64,000 nt of DNA from Limnobacter sp. 130 (GCF_902506325.1 NZ_LR732328.1:1423071-1487070); one strand, 5' to 3'. Positions 52,667-62,048 are shown, counted from the stretch's first letter. Numbers and translations: made by a program. Notes: a model not told the origin generated them from the sequence alone.

Positions 52667-53824
52667 TTACCTGGCCTGCCGGTAATAGTCACTTTGCTCG
52701 TAATGGGCAAATGCATGCAAATACGCCACTTTAAAAATTGCTGCCAGTGGCAAGGCCAAAAACACCCCAACCAAGCCGAATACTGCGCCGAAAAACGCGA
52801 GCGCAAAAATAACAGCCAAAGCAGACAAACCAATTTTGTCGCCCACCACCAAGGGCGTGAGCACAAAACCTTCAAGAAACTGCCCAACCACAAACACCAT
52901 CAGCACCAGAAGAATTGGCAAGAAACCTTGTAACTCCAGCGCCGCTGTGAGCAAACCCACCAACAAGGCCACTGCAAAACCCAAATAAGGCACCACACAA
53001 AGGACCCCGGCCAGCATGCCCAAAGCCCAACCACTTTGCAGCCCGACCACGCTCAAACCAATGGAATAAAACGTGCTGAGAAACAGCATCACAATCATCA
53101 TGCCCTTGATGTACTCGGTCATGACTGAATCGATTTCGCTGAACAGGGGGCGTGCGCGCGTCCACAAATGCGGTGGAAATACTTGCTGAAACTGTTTCGT
53201 GATCTGCGTCCAGCCCGGCAAGATGAACAGCGTGGCAATCACGGTCAGCGACACAAACCCGGTAATACCCAACACGGACTGCGAACCTGAACGCAAAACC
53301 TTCGTACTGATTTCAGCCAGCGTGCCCCGGTTTTCGCTGATATAAGCGGCAATACGGTCTTTCATCTCCGTGCTGTCCACGGAAATGGTCAAGCCAAACG
53401 CCTCATTCAACCAAGGCAATACCGTTCCTTTCACATTGACGATCAACTGCGGCAGGTTGTTTTGAATCAGTTCGAGTTGAGTCAGCACTACAGGGATAAA
53501 CAACAAACCCACGCTTGAAAAGATCAACAGCAGCGCGAAAAAAGTGAGCACCGCGCACACTGGCAAAGGAATGCGACCGCGCAACTTGCTGTGCACCCAT
53601 CGACTGGGTGCTGCCAGCAAATACGCCAACACAAACGCAGCCACAAATGGTGCCAGCACTGGCCACAGGTTGATAACCACCGCGAACACCAAAGCGGCGC
53701 TTAACAACAAACCCCAGTGCTGCAGGTAAAACTGTTTGGCCAAGGTTGACAGGCTGGCCTGGTCCGCCTGGTTTGGTCCGCCCGCATCGGTGTTCTTGTT
53801 TTTGGGTTTTACGACTTCATTCAT
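52667..53824 (-). CDS. AI-2E transporter family (PerM-like) membrane protein
   Basis: 385-aa polytopic inner-membrane protein of the PF01594 family, with about eight hydrophobic helices. The cytosolic N-terminus is polar, and the central periplasmic-type helical region (IAAYISENRGTLAEISTKVL) and C-terminal GDKIGLSALAVIFALAFFG segment are typical. Family members export diverse small molecules or act as Na/H antiporters; the specific substrate cannot be read from sequence. Confidence 0.9.
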   Translation of the reverse strand: MNEVVKPKNKNTDAGGPNQADQASLSTLAKQFYLQHWGLLLSAALVFAVVINLWPVLAPFVAAFVLAYLLAAPSRWVHSKLRGRIPLPVCAVLTFFALLLIFSSVGLLFIPVVLTQLELIQNNLPQLIVNVKGTVLPWLNEAFGLTISVDSTEMKDRIAAYISENRGTLAEISTKVLRSGSQSVLGITGFVSLTVIATLFILPGWTQITKQFQQVFPPHLWTRARPLFSEIDSVMTEYIKGMMIVMLFLSTFYSIGLSVVGLQSGWALGMLAGVLCVVPYLGFAVALLVGLLTAALELQGFLPILLVLMVFVVGQFLEGFVLTPLVVGDKIGLSALAVIFALAFFGAVFGLVGVFLALPLAAIFKVAYLHAFAHYEQSDYYRQAR

Positions 53825-53856
53825 CGATTCATTGTCCAGCCAATAGAATTAGTACC

Positions 53857-54768
53857 TTAACGCTTGCCGCGCAAAACCAGATACACCCCACCCAGCGTCA
53901 TGACCATGGCCACCAACAGTGTTGCAGTTACCGCTTCATCCAGAAACACGACACCCGCCAGTGCAGCAATGACAGGCACACTCAGTTGCACACTGGCAGC
54001 CGACGTGGTGGGCAAGGCGGGCAGTACTTTGTACCACACCGCATAACCAATGCCACTGGCCAGCATGCCCGAGGCCAAGGCAAACAAAACGCCCGCCACA
54101 GTGGGTGTTGGCAAATACACCGTGTACAGGGCCAAACCCCGCTCCACGGTAACACCTGGAATGTGAACACCCGCTTTGGCAGAAAAATACACGGCGACCC
54201 ACACCAGCACCATTAGCAAGGTGGCTTTGGAGAAATTACCCGCCGTATCGGCTAGGGGCAATTTGGACCCCTTGCCCACCACCGAGTAAACACCCCAACA
54301 GGCGCCCGCCAAAGCCATGCTTGCCGCCGCCAAAATCGATGCCGGTGTTTGCAAATGTGGCCACAACAGCAACACCAAGCCCGCGGCAGCCACCACTGCG
54401 CCCAGTGCACGCAGGCCCTTCAAACGATCACCCTGCGTGGCAGCATAAGCAATCATGCTGAGCTGCACACTGCCGAACAAAATCAACGCACCCGTGCCTG
54501 TACTCATGTACAAATAGGCCATGGAAAAAAGTACCGCATAACCAAACAGCGCCCACGCACCAGCCCAACTGCCCTGCTGCCTGCCCTTGTTTTGAATGCG
54601 CAAACACAACCACAACGTGATTGCACCGCTGATCAGCCGAATGGCAGTAAAGCTGGCCGGGTCAATTTGCCCGGCACCCAAAGCGGCCCGACAAAAGAAG
54701 GAATTGGCCGCAAACGCACACATGGCGAAGGCCGTAAAAATTAGTGTGTTGATTTCAATTTTTTTCAT
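53857..54768 (-). CDS. EamA/DMT-family transporter
   Basis: 303-aa protein with ten predicted transmembrane helices in two EamA repeats (about 8-135 and 148-298). The early segment FAANSFFCRAAL and the second-repeat end QLSVPVIAALAGVVFLDE are typical of drug/metabolite exporters. Substrate unknown. It diverges from the Old Yellow Enzyme gene across 60 bp. Confidence 0.9.
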   Translation of the reverse strand: MKKIEINTLIFTAFAMCAFAANSFFCRAALGAGQIDPASFTAIRLISGAITLWLCLRIQNKGRQQGSWAGAWALFGYAVLFSMAYLYMSTGTGALILFGSVQLSMIAYAATQGDRLKGLRALGAVVAAAGLVLLLWPHLQTPASILAAASMALAGACWGVYSVVGKGSKLPLADTAGNFSKATLLMVLVWVAVYFSAKAGVHIPGVTVERGLALYTVYLPTPTVAGVLFALASGMLASGIGYAVWYKVLPALPTTSAASVQLSVPVIAALAGVVFLDEAVTATLLVAMVMTLGGVYLVLRGKR

Positions 54769-54828
54769 TCGTGCAGGCTACTATGTGACAACAATAATTT
54801 TCAACTTCCAGAAGCCGGAGACCTCTTC

Positions 54829-56070
54829 ATGCGCATCGAGCTACGCGACCCCCTTACCCTGCCTTGTGGCGCCACTGTTCCCAACCGACTGGTAAAGGCT
54901 GCCATGAGCGAAGCCCTGGGTACCCGGGACAACCGCGTAACACCGGAAATTGTACGGGTGTACCAGCGCTGGACCGCAGGTGGCATCGGTTTGAATATAA
55001 CCGGGAATGTGATGATTGATCGCCGCGCGCGTGCAGAGCCGGGCAACGTTGTCATTGAAGACGACCGCGACATGCCCCTGTTGCAGCAGTGGGCCAAGGC
55101 AGGCCAGGCCAATGGCAGCAAAATCTGGGTACAAATCAACCACCCCGGCAAACAATGCCCCAAAGGCATGAACAAGGAAACCGTGTCGCCTTCGGCCGTG
55201 CCGTTTCACAAAAGCCTGCAAATGATGTTTGCCACACCGCGCGAGCTCACCGAGACTGAAATTCTAGACCTGATTGCCCGCTGGGGCCGCACCGCCAAGG
55301 TGTGCAAAGAAGCCGGTTTTGATGGCGTGCAAATTCACGGCGCACACGGTTACTTGATCAGCCAGTTTTTAAGCCCACTGAGCAACCAGCGCACCGACCA
55401 ATGGGGCGGCAGCGCTGAAAACCGTCGCCGTTTTGTACTGGCCATTTACGACGAAGTGCGCAAGCAGGTTGGCGCTGATTTTCCGGTCGGCATCAAATTG
55501 AACTCGGCTGACTTCCAGAAAGGCGGTTTTTCCGAGGAAGAATCACTGGCTGTGATTCAAGAACTGACCGCACGCGGCATCGACATGATTGAGGTTTCCG
55601 GCGGCACCTACGAAGCACCTGCCATGACCGGCGCAAGCGCCAAGCCCAAGAAAGAAAGCACCGTAAAACGCGAAGCGTACTTCATGGACTTCACCGAGAA
55701 AGTACGTGCAGTGTGCAAAGTACCCTTGATGCTGACAGGCGGTTTCCGCACCGTGGGCGGCATGAAAGAAGCGCTGAACACCGGCGCGGTCGACTTGATT
55801 GGTTTGGCCCGCTCCATTGCCATGGAACCTGACCTGCCCAAGCGCCTGCTGAGCAACAAAGAAGCCCTGCACCCGGTCAAGCCGCTGATTACCGGCGTGA
55901 AAGCCGTGGACCGCACAGGATTGCTGGAAATTCAGTGGTACACCCGCCAAATTCACCGCATGGGCAAAGGCAAAAACCCTGTCCCGAACGAGAGTGCCCT
56001 GAAAGCCCTGTTTTTCTATATTCTTGACAGCAGTTGGGGCTTGTTCAAAGCCCGCAAACTACGGGCTTGA
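54829..56070 (+). CDS. NADH:flavin oxidoreductase (Old Yellow Enzyme family)
   Basis: 413-aa FMN-dependent ene-reductase-like TIM barrel. FMN and substrate motifs are visible: NRLVKAAMSE near the N-terminus, WVQINHPGKQ, the catalytic pair IHGAHGYLISQFLSP, SNQRTDQWGGSAENRRRF, and LTGGFRT for the phosphate. A C-terminal extension of about 50 residues follows the barrel. Substrate unknown. A cytochrome c gene begins 20 bp downstream. Confidence 0.92.
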   Translation: MRIELRDPLTLPCGATVPNRLVKAAMSEALGTRDNRVTPEIVRVYQRWTAGGIGLNITGNVMIDRRARAEPGNVVIEDDRDMPLLQQWAKAGQANGSKIWVQINHPGKQCPKGMNKETVSPSAVPFHKSLQMMFATPRELTETEILDLIARWGRTAKVCKEAGFDGVQIHGAHGYLISQFLSPLSNQRTDQWGGSAENRRRFVLAIYDEVRKQVGADFPVGIKLNSADFQKGGFSEEESLAVIQELTARGIDMIEVSGGTYEAPAMTGASAKPKKESTVKREAYFMDFTEKVRAVCKVPLMLTGGFRTVGGMKEALNTGAVDLIGLARSIAMEPDLPKRLLSNKEALHPVKPLITGVKAVDRTGLLEIQWYTRQIHRMGKGKNPVPNESALKALFFYILDSSWGLFKARKLRA

Positions 56071-56090
56071 TCAACTCAGGGAGTTTAAGA

Positions 56091-56420
56091 ATGGTGAAAT
56101 TCAGCTGCATGCTGGTGTTGGTCCTGAGTGCGTTCAATGCGTTCGCCATGGACGACGCAACCGTTCTTGAACAAGGCCGAAAACTGTTTCAAACCGATGC
56201 CGACCCCGCTTGCGCCATTTGCCACACCTTGGCCGATGCTGGCACCAAAGGCAAAATTGGCCCGGTGCTGGATGTGCTCAAGCCCAGCGAAGAACGTGTG
56301 CTGAATGCGCTGAAAAACGGCAAGGGGGGCATGCCCCCCTTTGTGGATCACCTCACGGTTGATCAAATGAAAATTTTGGCGAAGTATGTTTCCACCGTGA
56401 CAGGTGGAAACAAGCCTTAA
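56091..56420 (+). CDS. Small periplasmic cytochrome c
   Basis: 109-aa class I monoheme cytochrome. A signal peptide ends NAFA; the heme motif is CAICH and the distal methionine lies in GKGGMPPF. A good Shine-Dalgarno (GGGAG, 8 nt) supports ATG 56091. It resembles SorB-type subunits of sulfite dehydrogenase in size, but no SorA is present; the adjacent upstream oxidoreductase is probably cytosolic. Electron partner unknown. The stop is 12 bp from a convergent aldolase. Confidence 0.9.
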   Translation: MVKFSCMLVLVLSAFNAFAMDDATVLEQGRKLFQTDADPACAICHTLADAGTKGKIGPVLDVLKPSEERVLNALKNGKGGMPPFVDHLTVDQMKILAKYVSTVTGGNKP

Positions 56421-56432
56421 GCAATAAGCAAC

Positions 56433-57200
56433 TCAGTTTTTGTAATCAGGCTGCTCGCGGTCCAGCTTGCGCAACAGGGCAGGCCAGGCAATCTTGCCAC
56501 CCAAACCACGGGTTACCTGCGCCGCAGCGGCCCGAATGCCGTCCACAATCGGTTGTGCAATTGGAATCAAGGTGGCCCCGCCAGATTGCGCTGCAATTTG
56601 AACCTCGCAAGCACGCTGCAAAATAAACATATTCAAAAATGCGTCAGCCACTGTAGAACCACAGGTCAGCAAACCATGGTTGCGCAAAATCAGGTTGTTG
56701 GCCTCGCCCAAGTCGGCTTGCAGGCGGGCTTTTTCATCTTCCCGCAGGGCCAGGCCTTCGTAGTCGTGGTAAGCCAGGCCAGCCAGCGGAAACAGCGACT
56801 GCTGCGAAATGGGCAACAAGCCTTGTTCCTGAATTGAAACAGCAACGCCAGCCACCGTGTGGGTGTGCATCACACAGTGGGCATCATGCCGAATGGCATG
56901 CACGGCACTGTGAATGGTGAAACCAGCCGGGTTCACGTCGTAAGGGCTGTTGTCCACCTTCTCGCAATTCATGTTCACCTTCACCAGGCTGCTGGCGGTA
57001 ATTTCCTCAAACATGAAGCCATAAGGGTTGATCAAAAAGTGGCCTTCTTCACCGGGTACGCGAGCCGAAATGTGGGTGAACACCAGGTCGTCCCAACGGT
57101 GCATGGCCACCAAACGATAGGCTGCAGCCAGATCAACGCGGGCCTGCCATTCTTGCTGGCCAATGTGGGCGGGTGGTGTACTTGAAAGCGGTGCGTTCAT
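56433..57200 (-). CDS. Class II aldolase/adducin family protein
   Basis: 255-aa metal-dependent aldolase-like protein. Zinc ligands are visible in HTHTVAG and in YHDYEGLAL with the later LRNHGLLTCG. The HISARVPGEEGHFLINPYG segment is typical of the adducin-like subfamily. Substrate unknown; members act on sugar phosphates or small ketoacids. It diverges from the fatty-acid hydroxylase gene. Confidence 0.9.
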   Translation of the reverse strand: MNAPLSSTPPAHIGQQEWQARVDLAAAYRLVAMHRWDDLVFTHISARVPGEEGHFLINPYGFMFEEITASSLVKVNMNCEKVDNSPYDVNPAGFTIHSAVHAIRHDAHCVMHTHTVAGVAVSIQEQGLLPISQQSLFPLAGLAYHDYEGLALREDEKARLQADLGEANNLILRNHGLLTCGSTVADAFLNMFILQRACEVQIAAQSGGATLIPIAQPIVDGIRAAAAQVTRGLGGKIAWPALLRKLDREQPDYKN

Positions 57201-57277
57201 ATTGGGTCTCCTTTGCTGCTTTTGGAATTGTGTTTTTTAAAAGTGTACCAGCGCACAGGCAAATGCTTGCGAAAGCA

Positions 57278-57290
57278 CTTGAAATTCAAG
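57278..57290. promoter_or_regulatory. Palindrome in the aldolase/hydroxylase divergent region
   Basis: CTTGAA-A-TTCAAG is a perfect inverted repeat around one base. A small hairpin-like TGCTT-gcga-AAGCA (57264-57277) lies directly next to it. Both are between divergent genes (57201-57350). A candidate operator with unknown binder. Confidence 0.35.
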
Positions 57291-57350
57291 GCAATCGGGG
57301 GCAATCTAACATTACAAAATAAAATTCATACTGTGGGAGACAGTAATACC

Positions 57351-58043
57351 ATGCATGCCAAAGTCAAACAGCTTGTACCCAAAGAATCCCAAGACGACAC
57401 CTTGCGCTCGGTGCGCGCCAATTACCGGGCCGAATTCATTTCCGCCGGCTACCAAGGCTATTTGCACCTGGCCATGACCATGACCTTGGGCTTGGGTGTA
57501 ATCGCCTTGTGTATTTATTGGCTTGAATCACCCAGCCTGCTGGAATGGCTCATCATTCCCGCCACTTTCTTATACGCAAACTTTGCTGAATGGGCTGGTC
57601 ACAAATACGCCATGCACCGGCCGGTGAAAGGCCTGGGCTTTGTGTACAAACGGCACTCGCTGCAACACCACAAGTTTTTCACAGACACCCACATGGAAAT
57701 TGACAGCAACCAGGACTTCAAAGCCGTGCTGTTTCCAATTGCCATTGTGGGGTTTTTCGTGGTGGCGTTTTTTGTACCCATGGGCTTTTTGCTGGCGTGG
57801 CTATTCAACCCCAACGTGGCCTTGTTGCTGGTGGCCACCGGCATGGCCTACTACCTGAATTACGAACTGTTTCATCTGTCTTACCACTTAAAGGAAGACC
57901 ACTGGGTGCACCGCATTCCGGGCTTCACACACTTTGCCCGCTTGCACACCACGCACCACGATCAGCGAATCATGGCGCACAAGAATTTCAACATCACCTA
58001 CCCCATCATGGATTGGTTGATGGGCACGTGGGACAGGCGGTAA
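57351..58043 (+). CDS. Fatty acid hydroxylase superfamily protein
   Basis: 230-aa membrane protein with four hydrophobic segments and the histidine clusters of the diiron hydroxylase/sterol desaturase superfamily: HKYAMH, HSLQHHKFF, HLSYH and HTTHHDQR. A lipid or carotenoid hydroxylase activity is likely; substrate unknown. I use ATG 57351 (MHAKVKQ), with GGAG about 11 nt upstream; the longer frame has no family match. Confidence 0.87.
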   Translation: MHAKVKQLVPKESQDDTLRSVRANYRAEFISAGYQGYLHLAMTMTLGLGVIALCIYWLESPSLLEWLIIPATFLYANFAEWAGHKYAMHRPVKGLGFVYKRHSLQHHKFFTDTHMEIDSNQDFKAVLFPIAIVGFFVVAFFVPMGFLLAWLFNPNVALLLVATGMAYYLNYELFHLSYHLKEDHWVHRIPGFTHFARLHTTHHDQRIMAHKNFNITYPIMDWLMGTWDRR

Positions 58044-58122
58044 TTCAACGTTCAAGAAGACTGTTCTTTGTGATTCTTACTTGAGAGAAGGCTCATCAAG
58101 TGAATGCACCAACTAAGGCGTA

Positions 58123-58166
58123 TTGACCGCCCACCCCCCACTCTGCGGGGGGATCAGCAAGGTCAA
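58123..58166. other. Two-part stem-loop upstream of the FkbM gene
   Basis: Outer stem TTGACC (58123-58128) with GGTCAA (58161-58166), inner stem CCCCCC (58134-58139) with GGGGGG (58147-58152) and a 7-nt loop. No T-tract follows. It lies 80 bp after the hydroxylase stop and 100 bp before the FkbM start, in a 222-bp gap with nothing else recognised. It may be a transcript 3' end or a leader structure. Confidence 0.5.
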
Positions 58167-58265
58167 ACATCAGGATAAGCGCCTGTTTTCCCTCGCTTTT
58201 CTACCGCTTCAACCGCAAGACATGTCTTTAGACTGGTTTCATCGCCACCCTTCACGTGCATCGCC

Positions 58266-59333
58266 ATGAAACAACTCAGTCAAAAAGCCCACGCCGCCGC
58301 CTTTCATGCGGAATTCTTCGGCAACACCACCCAAAAACGCTTTGTACTGGGCATCAATGAATTTGCCGATGCAGTGGCCGATCGCGCTGATCTTGACGGC
58401 TTTATCGACGAGTACACCACCGCCACTGAGTACCGTGGCAAACCGGTGGTAAAACCAAGCCAGGTGCCAGCAGGCAGCATGGTGATTTCCACGGTTACGC
58501 AAGCGCGCCCGAAAACAGCCATGAACAAACTGCTGCGCCTCAATGGTGTGGTGTCGATGGATTATTTCGCAGTGGCCGATGCCAGTCACTTCCTGCTGCC
58601 GCAAGTGCAGGCCTTGGCCGACACCCAAAAAGAATACGCTGCACACCCAGAGAAATTTGAGTGGGCACGCGACCTGTTCGCCGATCAGGAATCGCGGGAA
58701 GTGTTCAACCGGGTGATGGAATTTCGCCTGAATGCCAACCTGCGTGCCATGCGGTTTTTCGACTACACAGCCGACCAGCAATATTTCGAGCCCTTTGTAA
58801 AATTTGCACCGGGTGAAGTGTTTGTAGATGGTGGCGGCTTTGACGGATACACCACTGAAGAATTCATCAAGCGTTGCCCCCAATATGGCGGCGTGCACTT
58901 TTTCGAACCCGCCGAGCCCACACTGGCTGCGGCCAAGTCCAAGTTGGCCAGCCACCGCAATATTCACTATCACCCCCTTGGCTTGTGGGATGAAAAGCAA
59001 ACCTTGTCGTTTGACGCAGGTGCTGGTTCAGCCTGCAAAATTTCAGAAACCGGCAGCACACAAATTGAAGTGGATGCACTCGACAACCGAGTGACAGAAT
59101 CAGTGAGCTTCATCAAGCTTGATCTGGAAGGTGCGGAGCCCAAAGCACTGGAAGGCATGAAGTGGCATATTCAGGAAGACCACCCCAAACTGGCCGTGGC
59201 GGTGTACCACGACCCGGCACATTTCTGGCAAGTGCCTGAAATCATTCTCGGTGTACGCAACGACTACAAGGTGTATTTGCGCCACTACACCGAAGGCTGG
59301 ACAGAGACCGTGATGTTCTTCATCCCGAAATAA
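58266..59333 (+). CDS. FkbM-family methyltransferase with N-terminal Rossmann-like segment
   Basis: 355 aa. The C-terminal half is an FkbM SAM-dependent methyltransferase: VFVDGGGFDGYTT, HFFEPAEPTL and IKLDLEGAEPKALEG. The N-terminal 100 residues (RFVLGINEFADAVADR, then FIDEYTTATEYRGKPV and VPAGSMVISTV) resemble the nucleotide-binding start of PglD-type sugar-modifying enzymes. A glycan O-methylation role is inferred. No other sugar genes are adjacent. Its stop is 3 bp from convergent GST. Confidence 0.85.
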   Translation: MKQLSQKAHAAAFHAEFFGNTTQKRFVLGINEFADAVADRADLDGFIDEYTTATEYRGKPVVKPSQVPAGSMVISTVTQARPKTAMNKLLRLNGVVSMDYFAVADASHFLLPQVQALADTQKEYAAHPEKFEWARDLFADQESREVFNRVMEFRLNANLRAMRFFDYTADQQYFEPFVKFAPGEVFVDGGGFDGYTTEEFIKRCPQYGGVHFFEPAEPTLAAAKSKLASHRNIHYHPLGLWDEKQTLSFDAGAGSACKISETGSTQIEVDALDNRVTESVSFIKLDLEGAEPKALEGMKWHIQEDHPKLAVAVYHDPAHFWQVPEIILGVRNDYKVYLRHYTEGWTETVMFFIPK

Positions 59334-59336
59334 GTC

Positions 59337-60098
59337 TCACCCGCCGTAGGTTTCCAGCAGATACTCCACAATCGCTTTGGATTCGAACATGGCTTTGCCC
59401 GTGTTCGGGTCTTCCAGATACGGCACCATCATCTTGTTGGTTTTGGCCATGAACTGCTCACGTTTGCCGCCCTTCACCGGGTTGTATTCGCCCACGGCAG
59501 CATGCACACCATTCACGCCCATGTCTGCAAATTGTTCTTTGCCCAAATTGATCAAGTGGTAGGGAATTTCCAGTTCACACAGCACTTCGCGCACTGGCCT
59601 GCAAAAAGGCGAGGCTTCGAAACCGTACAAGGTCAGCATTTGCTCAGGCTTTTTTGATGCACGTACCTTGGTACCCGCGCCCAAACCCAGGGCTGAATTG
59701 GCCAGGCTTGACACAGCCTGCGGCAGGGCCGCTTTCACGCGCAGGGGCACTGAACGCTTGCCGTAGGTGGTGTACAGGTACTCGATAATATCGGCAGACT
59801 CGTACAAATTCGCACCTGTGTTGTCATCCACCAAAAACGGAAACTGGGCCTTGCCTCCCAACTCCAGCACTTCGGATCGAAAGCGTTCACCGCCCTTGGG
59901 ACAAGGGTAAATGTCCGCGTCCAGTGCCAACTCAGTCAGTGTTTCACGCACCAGGCGGCAATAGGGGCAACTCTCGAACTCATACAATTTCAGCGGTTTT
60001 TCTGGTTGAACGGCAGCGGGCTCAGTCACCACCATGCCTTGCCAGCCTCGCAGCGTAGACGCCGCTGTGGCCATGGCCACCTTGAACAAATGATTCAT
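59337..60098 (-). CDS. Tandem GST N-terminal (thioredoxin-like) domain protein
   Basis: 253 aa with two glutathione S-transferase N-terminal domains in series and no GST helical domain. Domain 1 (about 42-120) has the redox motif CPYC; domain 2 (about 160-250) has SPFC at the same place, with the first Cys replaced. Both end in an ES(AD/KA)IIEYL-type glutathione-binding segment. An N-terminal hydrophobic stretch (residues 1-22) may be an anchor. ATG 60098 has GGGAG about 9 nt upstream. Function unknown. Confidence 0.85.
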   Translation of the reverse strand: MNHLFKVAMATAASTLRGWQGMVVTEPAAVQPEKPLKLYEFESCPYCRLVRETLTELALDADIYPCPKGGERFRSEVLELGGKAQFPFLVDDNTGANLYESADIIEYLYTTYGKRSVPLRVKAALPQAVSSLANSALGLGAGTKVRASKKPEQMLTLYGFEASPFCRPVREVLCELEIPYHLINLGKEQFADMGVNGVHAAVGEYNPVKGGKREQFMAKTNKMMVPYLEDPNTGKAMFESKAIVEYLLETYGG

Positions 60099-60112
60099 GT
60101 TTTCTCTCCCAA

Positions 60113-61018
60113 TCAATGCGCGTCCCTGCTTTCAAGCGCGCTTAAAGCAGCCGCCAGCAAAATCATGGCGCCACCAATTCCAACTTGCGGGGTCAGTACC
60201 TCGTTGGTCAATAAAATTGCAGACAAGGTTGCAAACACCACCTCTGACAACATCACCACCGAGGTTACATTGGCTGGTAATCGCGATGCACCGTACTGCA
60301 AACCATAGTTGGCCACCAGCAAAGAAACGGTGAAGCCCAACAACACCACACCGCCATATAAACCGGGCGACACCGGCCATTGCACAATCGAATTGCCCTC
60401 ACCCAACAACACCGCCAGGCCAGCAGCCACTGCCGCAGGCGCTACAACACCGCCTACAAACATGGCAAACAAACGTGCCTGAGCCGTACGCTCAGCCTGG
60501 TGGCGCAACAGGATATTGTTCAGTGCGAACGCCGCACCGCCCATCAAACCCAAAGTTTCTGCCAAATTCGATGGCACCGGGAAGCCCAAAGTTCCATTTG
60601 GGCTTAACAGCAATACAGCACCCGTAAACGCCAGAGCAACCCGAATCAAAGCCCTGCCAGTGATCGGCTCTTTCAATATCAGCCGCGCCAACAACACCGC
60701 CCAGATTGGCATCAGGTAGAACAGCAGCACCACCCGAATTACTTCGCCAATCGACACACCCCAATTAAAACCCACCATGGTGGTGCCAGCGGCCAAAGCC
60801 AGCAACCAAAGCGCTTTGTGCTGAACAAACTCACCCAACACCTTGGGCATGAAGCACAACATGGCCACAGCGCCCAACAAGTAGGTTGCAGCCGAGGACC
60901 ACAACGGGTGCAATCCTTCGCCTTGCAATTCACGCAATGGCCACCAGGAAACGCCCCACACCAAGGCATTCAAAACCAGGGCCAGATACGGCAAAGCCCA
61001 AGCCCGGTTCTCAGGCAC
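60113..61018 (-). CDS. EamA/DMT-family transporter
   Basis: 301-aa protein with ten predicted transmembrane helices in two EamA repeats (about 10-140 and 155-295). Segments NALVWGVSWWPLRELQ and LLFYLMPIWAVLLARLILKE are characteristic. Substrate unknown. It overlaps the 3' end of the acuI-like gene by 8 bp and precedes the GST gene by 14 bp, so the three likely share a transcript. Confidence 0.9.
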   Translation of the reverse strand: MPENRAWALPYLALVLNALVWGVSWWPLRELQGEGLHPLWSSAATYLLGAVAMLCFMPKVLGEFVQHKALWLLALAAGTTMVGFNWGVSIGEVIRVVLLFYLMPIWAVLLARLILKEPITGRALIRVALAFTGAVLLLSPNGTLGFPVPSNLAETLGLMGGAAFALNNILLRHQAERTAQARLFAMFVGGVVAPAAVAAGLAVLLGEGNSIVQWPVSPGLYGGVVLLGFTVSLLVANYGLQYGASRLPANVTSVVMLSEVVFATLSAILLTNEVLTPQVGIGGAMILLAAALSALESRDAH

Positions 61019-62021
61019 AGTTCACCACCACGCGCCCCTGCAATTGATTGGCCAACACAAGCCGCGCACTGTCCAAAGCCTGCGCCAGGCGCACTTCCTT
61101 GATCATGAAATCCAGATCGTACTCACCCAAAGCTTGCGCCAACATGCTCCAGGCACGGTCACGCTCAGCGTGGGTGCGGTATACACAGTTAATGCCGCGC
61201 AAGGTAATACCCCGCAAAATGAAGGGGGCTACACTGCCCTGAAAATCCATGCCCTGCGCCAAACCACACGCGGCCACTACACCACCGTACCTGGTTTGGG
61301 CGCATGCATTGACCAAAGTGTGGCTGCCCACGCTATCCACAACGGCGGCAAATTGTTCTTTTTGCAAAGGTTTCCCGGGGCGGGACATGGATTCACGGTG
61401 AATCAAGTGGGTAGAACCCAACTGCAAACGTTCAAAATGCTTGGCCGCCGATTCAGACACAGGCTCACCCATGGCATCGATTGAACCCGTCAAGCCCACC
61501 ACCTCGTAGCCCAAGTGCTGAAGCAGCAGGCAAGCCACGGTGCCTACACCGCCACTTACCCCGGTCACCAGCACTGGACCGTCTTCAGGTTTCAGGGGGT
61601 GATCCTGCAAGGCCATCACGCACAGGGCAGCGGTATAGCCCGCCGTACCCAAAGCGGCGGCCCACCGTGCACTGCGGCCCTCCGGAATCGGAGAAATCCA
61701 CTGTGCGGGCACGCTGGCCCGTTCAGCCAAGCCACCCCAATGCGTTTCACCCAAACCCCAATCGTTCACCTGGCACACCGTGCCCACTGGCCATAGGTCC
61801 GAATTCGATTCAATCACCTCGCCCACCGCATCAATGCCATGCACCATGGGGTACTTGCGCGCAATGGGGGCAGTGTGGGTCAAAGCCAAAGCGTCCTTGT
61901 AATTCAGGCAGCTGTAATGCAACTTCAGCACCACATCCTGCCCTGCGAATTCAGACTCATCCAAAGTTTCCAGCTCAGCCTGCGTTTGGTCGGCTGCCCG
62001 GGAAATCCATGCCCTGATCAT
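61011..62021 (-). CDS. acuI: Acrylyl-CoA reductase AcuI/YhdH family oxidoreductase
   Basis: 336-aa zinc-free medium-chain dehydrogenase. The early LNYKDALALT and GIDAVGEV segments and the nucleotide-binding VTGVSGGVGTVA followed by GLTGS are signature features of the YhdH/AcuI branch, which reduces acryloyl-CoA with NADPH. Length fits. Activity on acryloyl-CoA is inferred by family. It diverges from the PaaX-like regulator across 111 bp that hold a 7-bp inverted repeat. Confidence 0.9.
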   Translation of the reverse strand: MIRAWISRAADQTQAELETLDESEFAGQDVVLKLHYSCLNYKDALALTHTAPIARKYPMVHGIDAVGEVIESNSDLWPVGTVCQVNDWGLGETHWGGLAERASVPAQWISPIPEGRSARWAAALGTAGYTAALCVMALQDHPLKPEDGPVLVTGVSGGVGTVACLLLQHLGYEVVGLTGSIDAMGEPVSESAAKHFERLQLGSTHLIHRESMSRPGKPLQKEQFAAVVDSVGSHTLVNACAQTRYGGVVAACGLAQGMDFQGSVAPFILRGITLRGINCVYRTHAERDRAWSMLAQALGEYDLDFMIKEVRLAQALDSARLVLANQLQGRVVVNCA

Positions 62022-62048
62022 TTCATCTCCTTATTCTGGGTGAGGCAA

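Noticed and set aside
53746-54744. Plus-strand open frames opposite the EamA gene
   Set aside because: They are antisense shadows rich in His/Gln/Arg with no family match; the minus-strand transporter explains the region.
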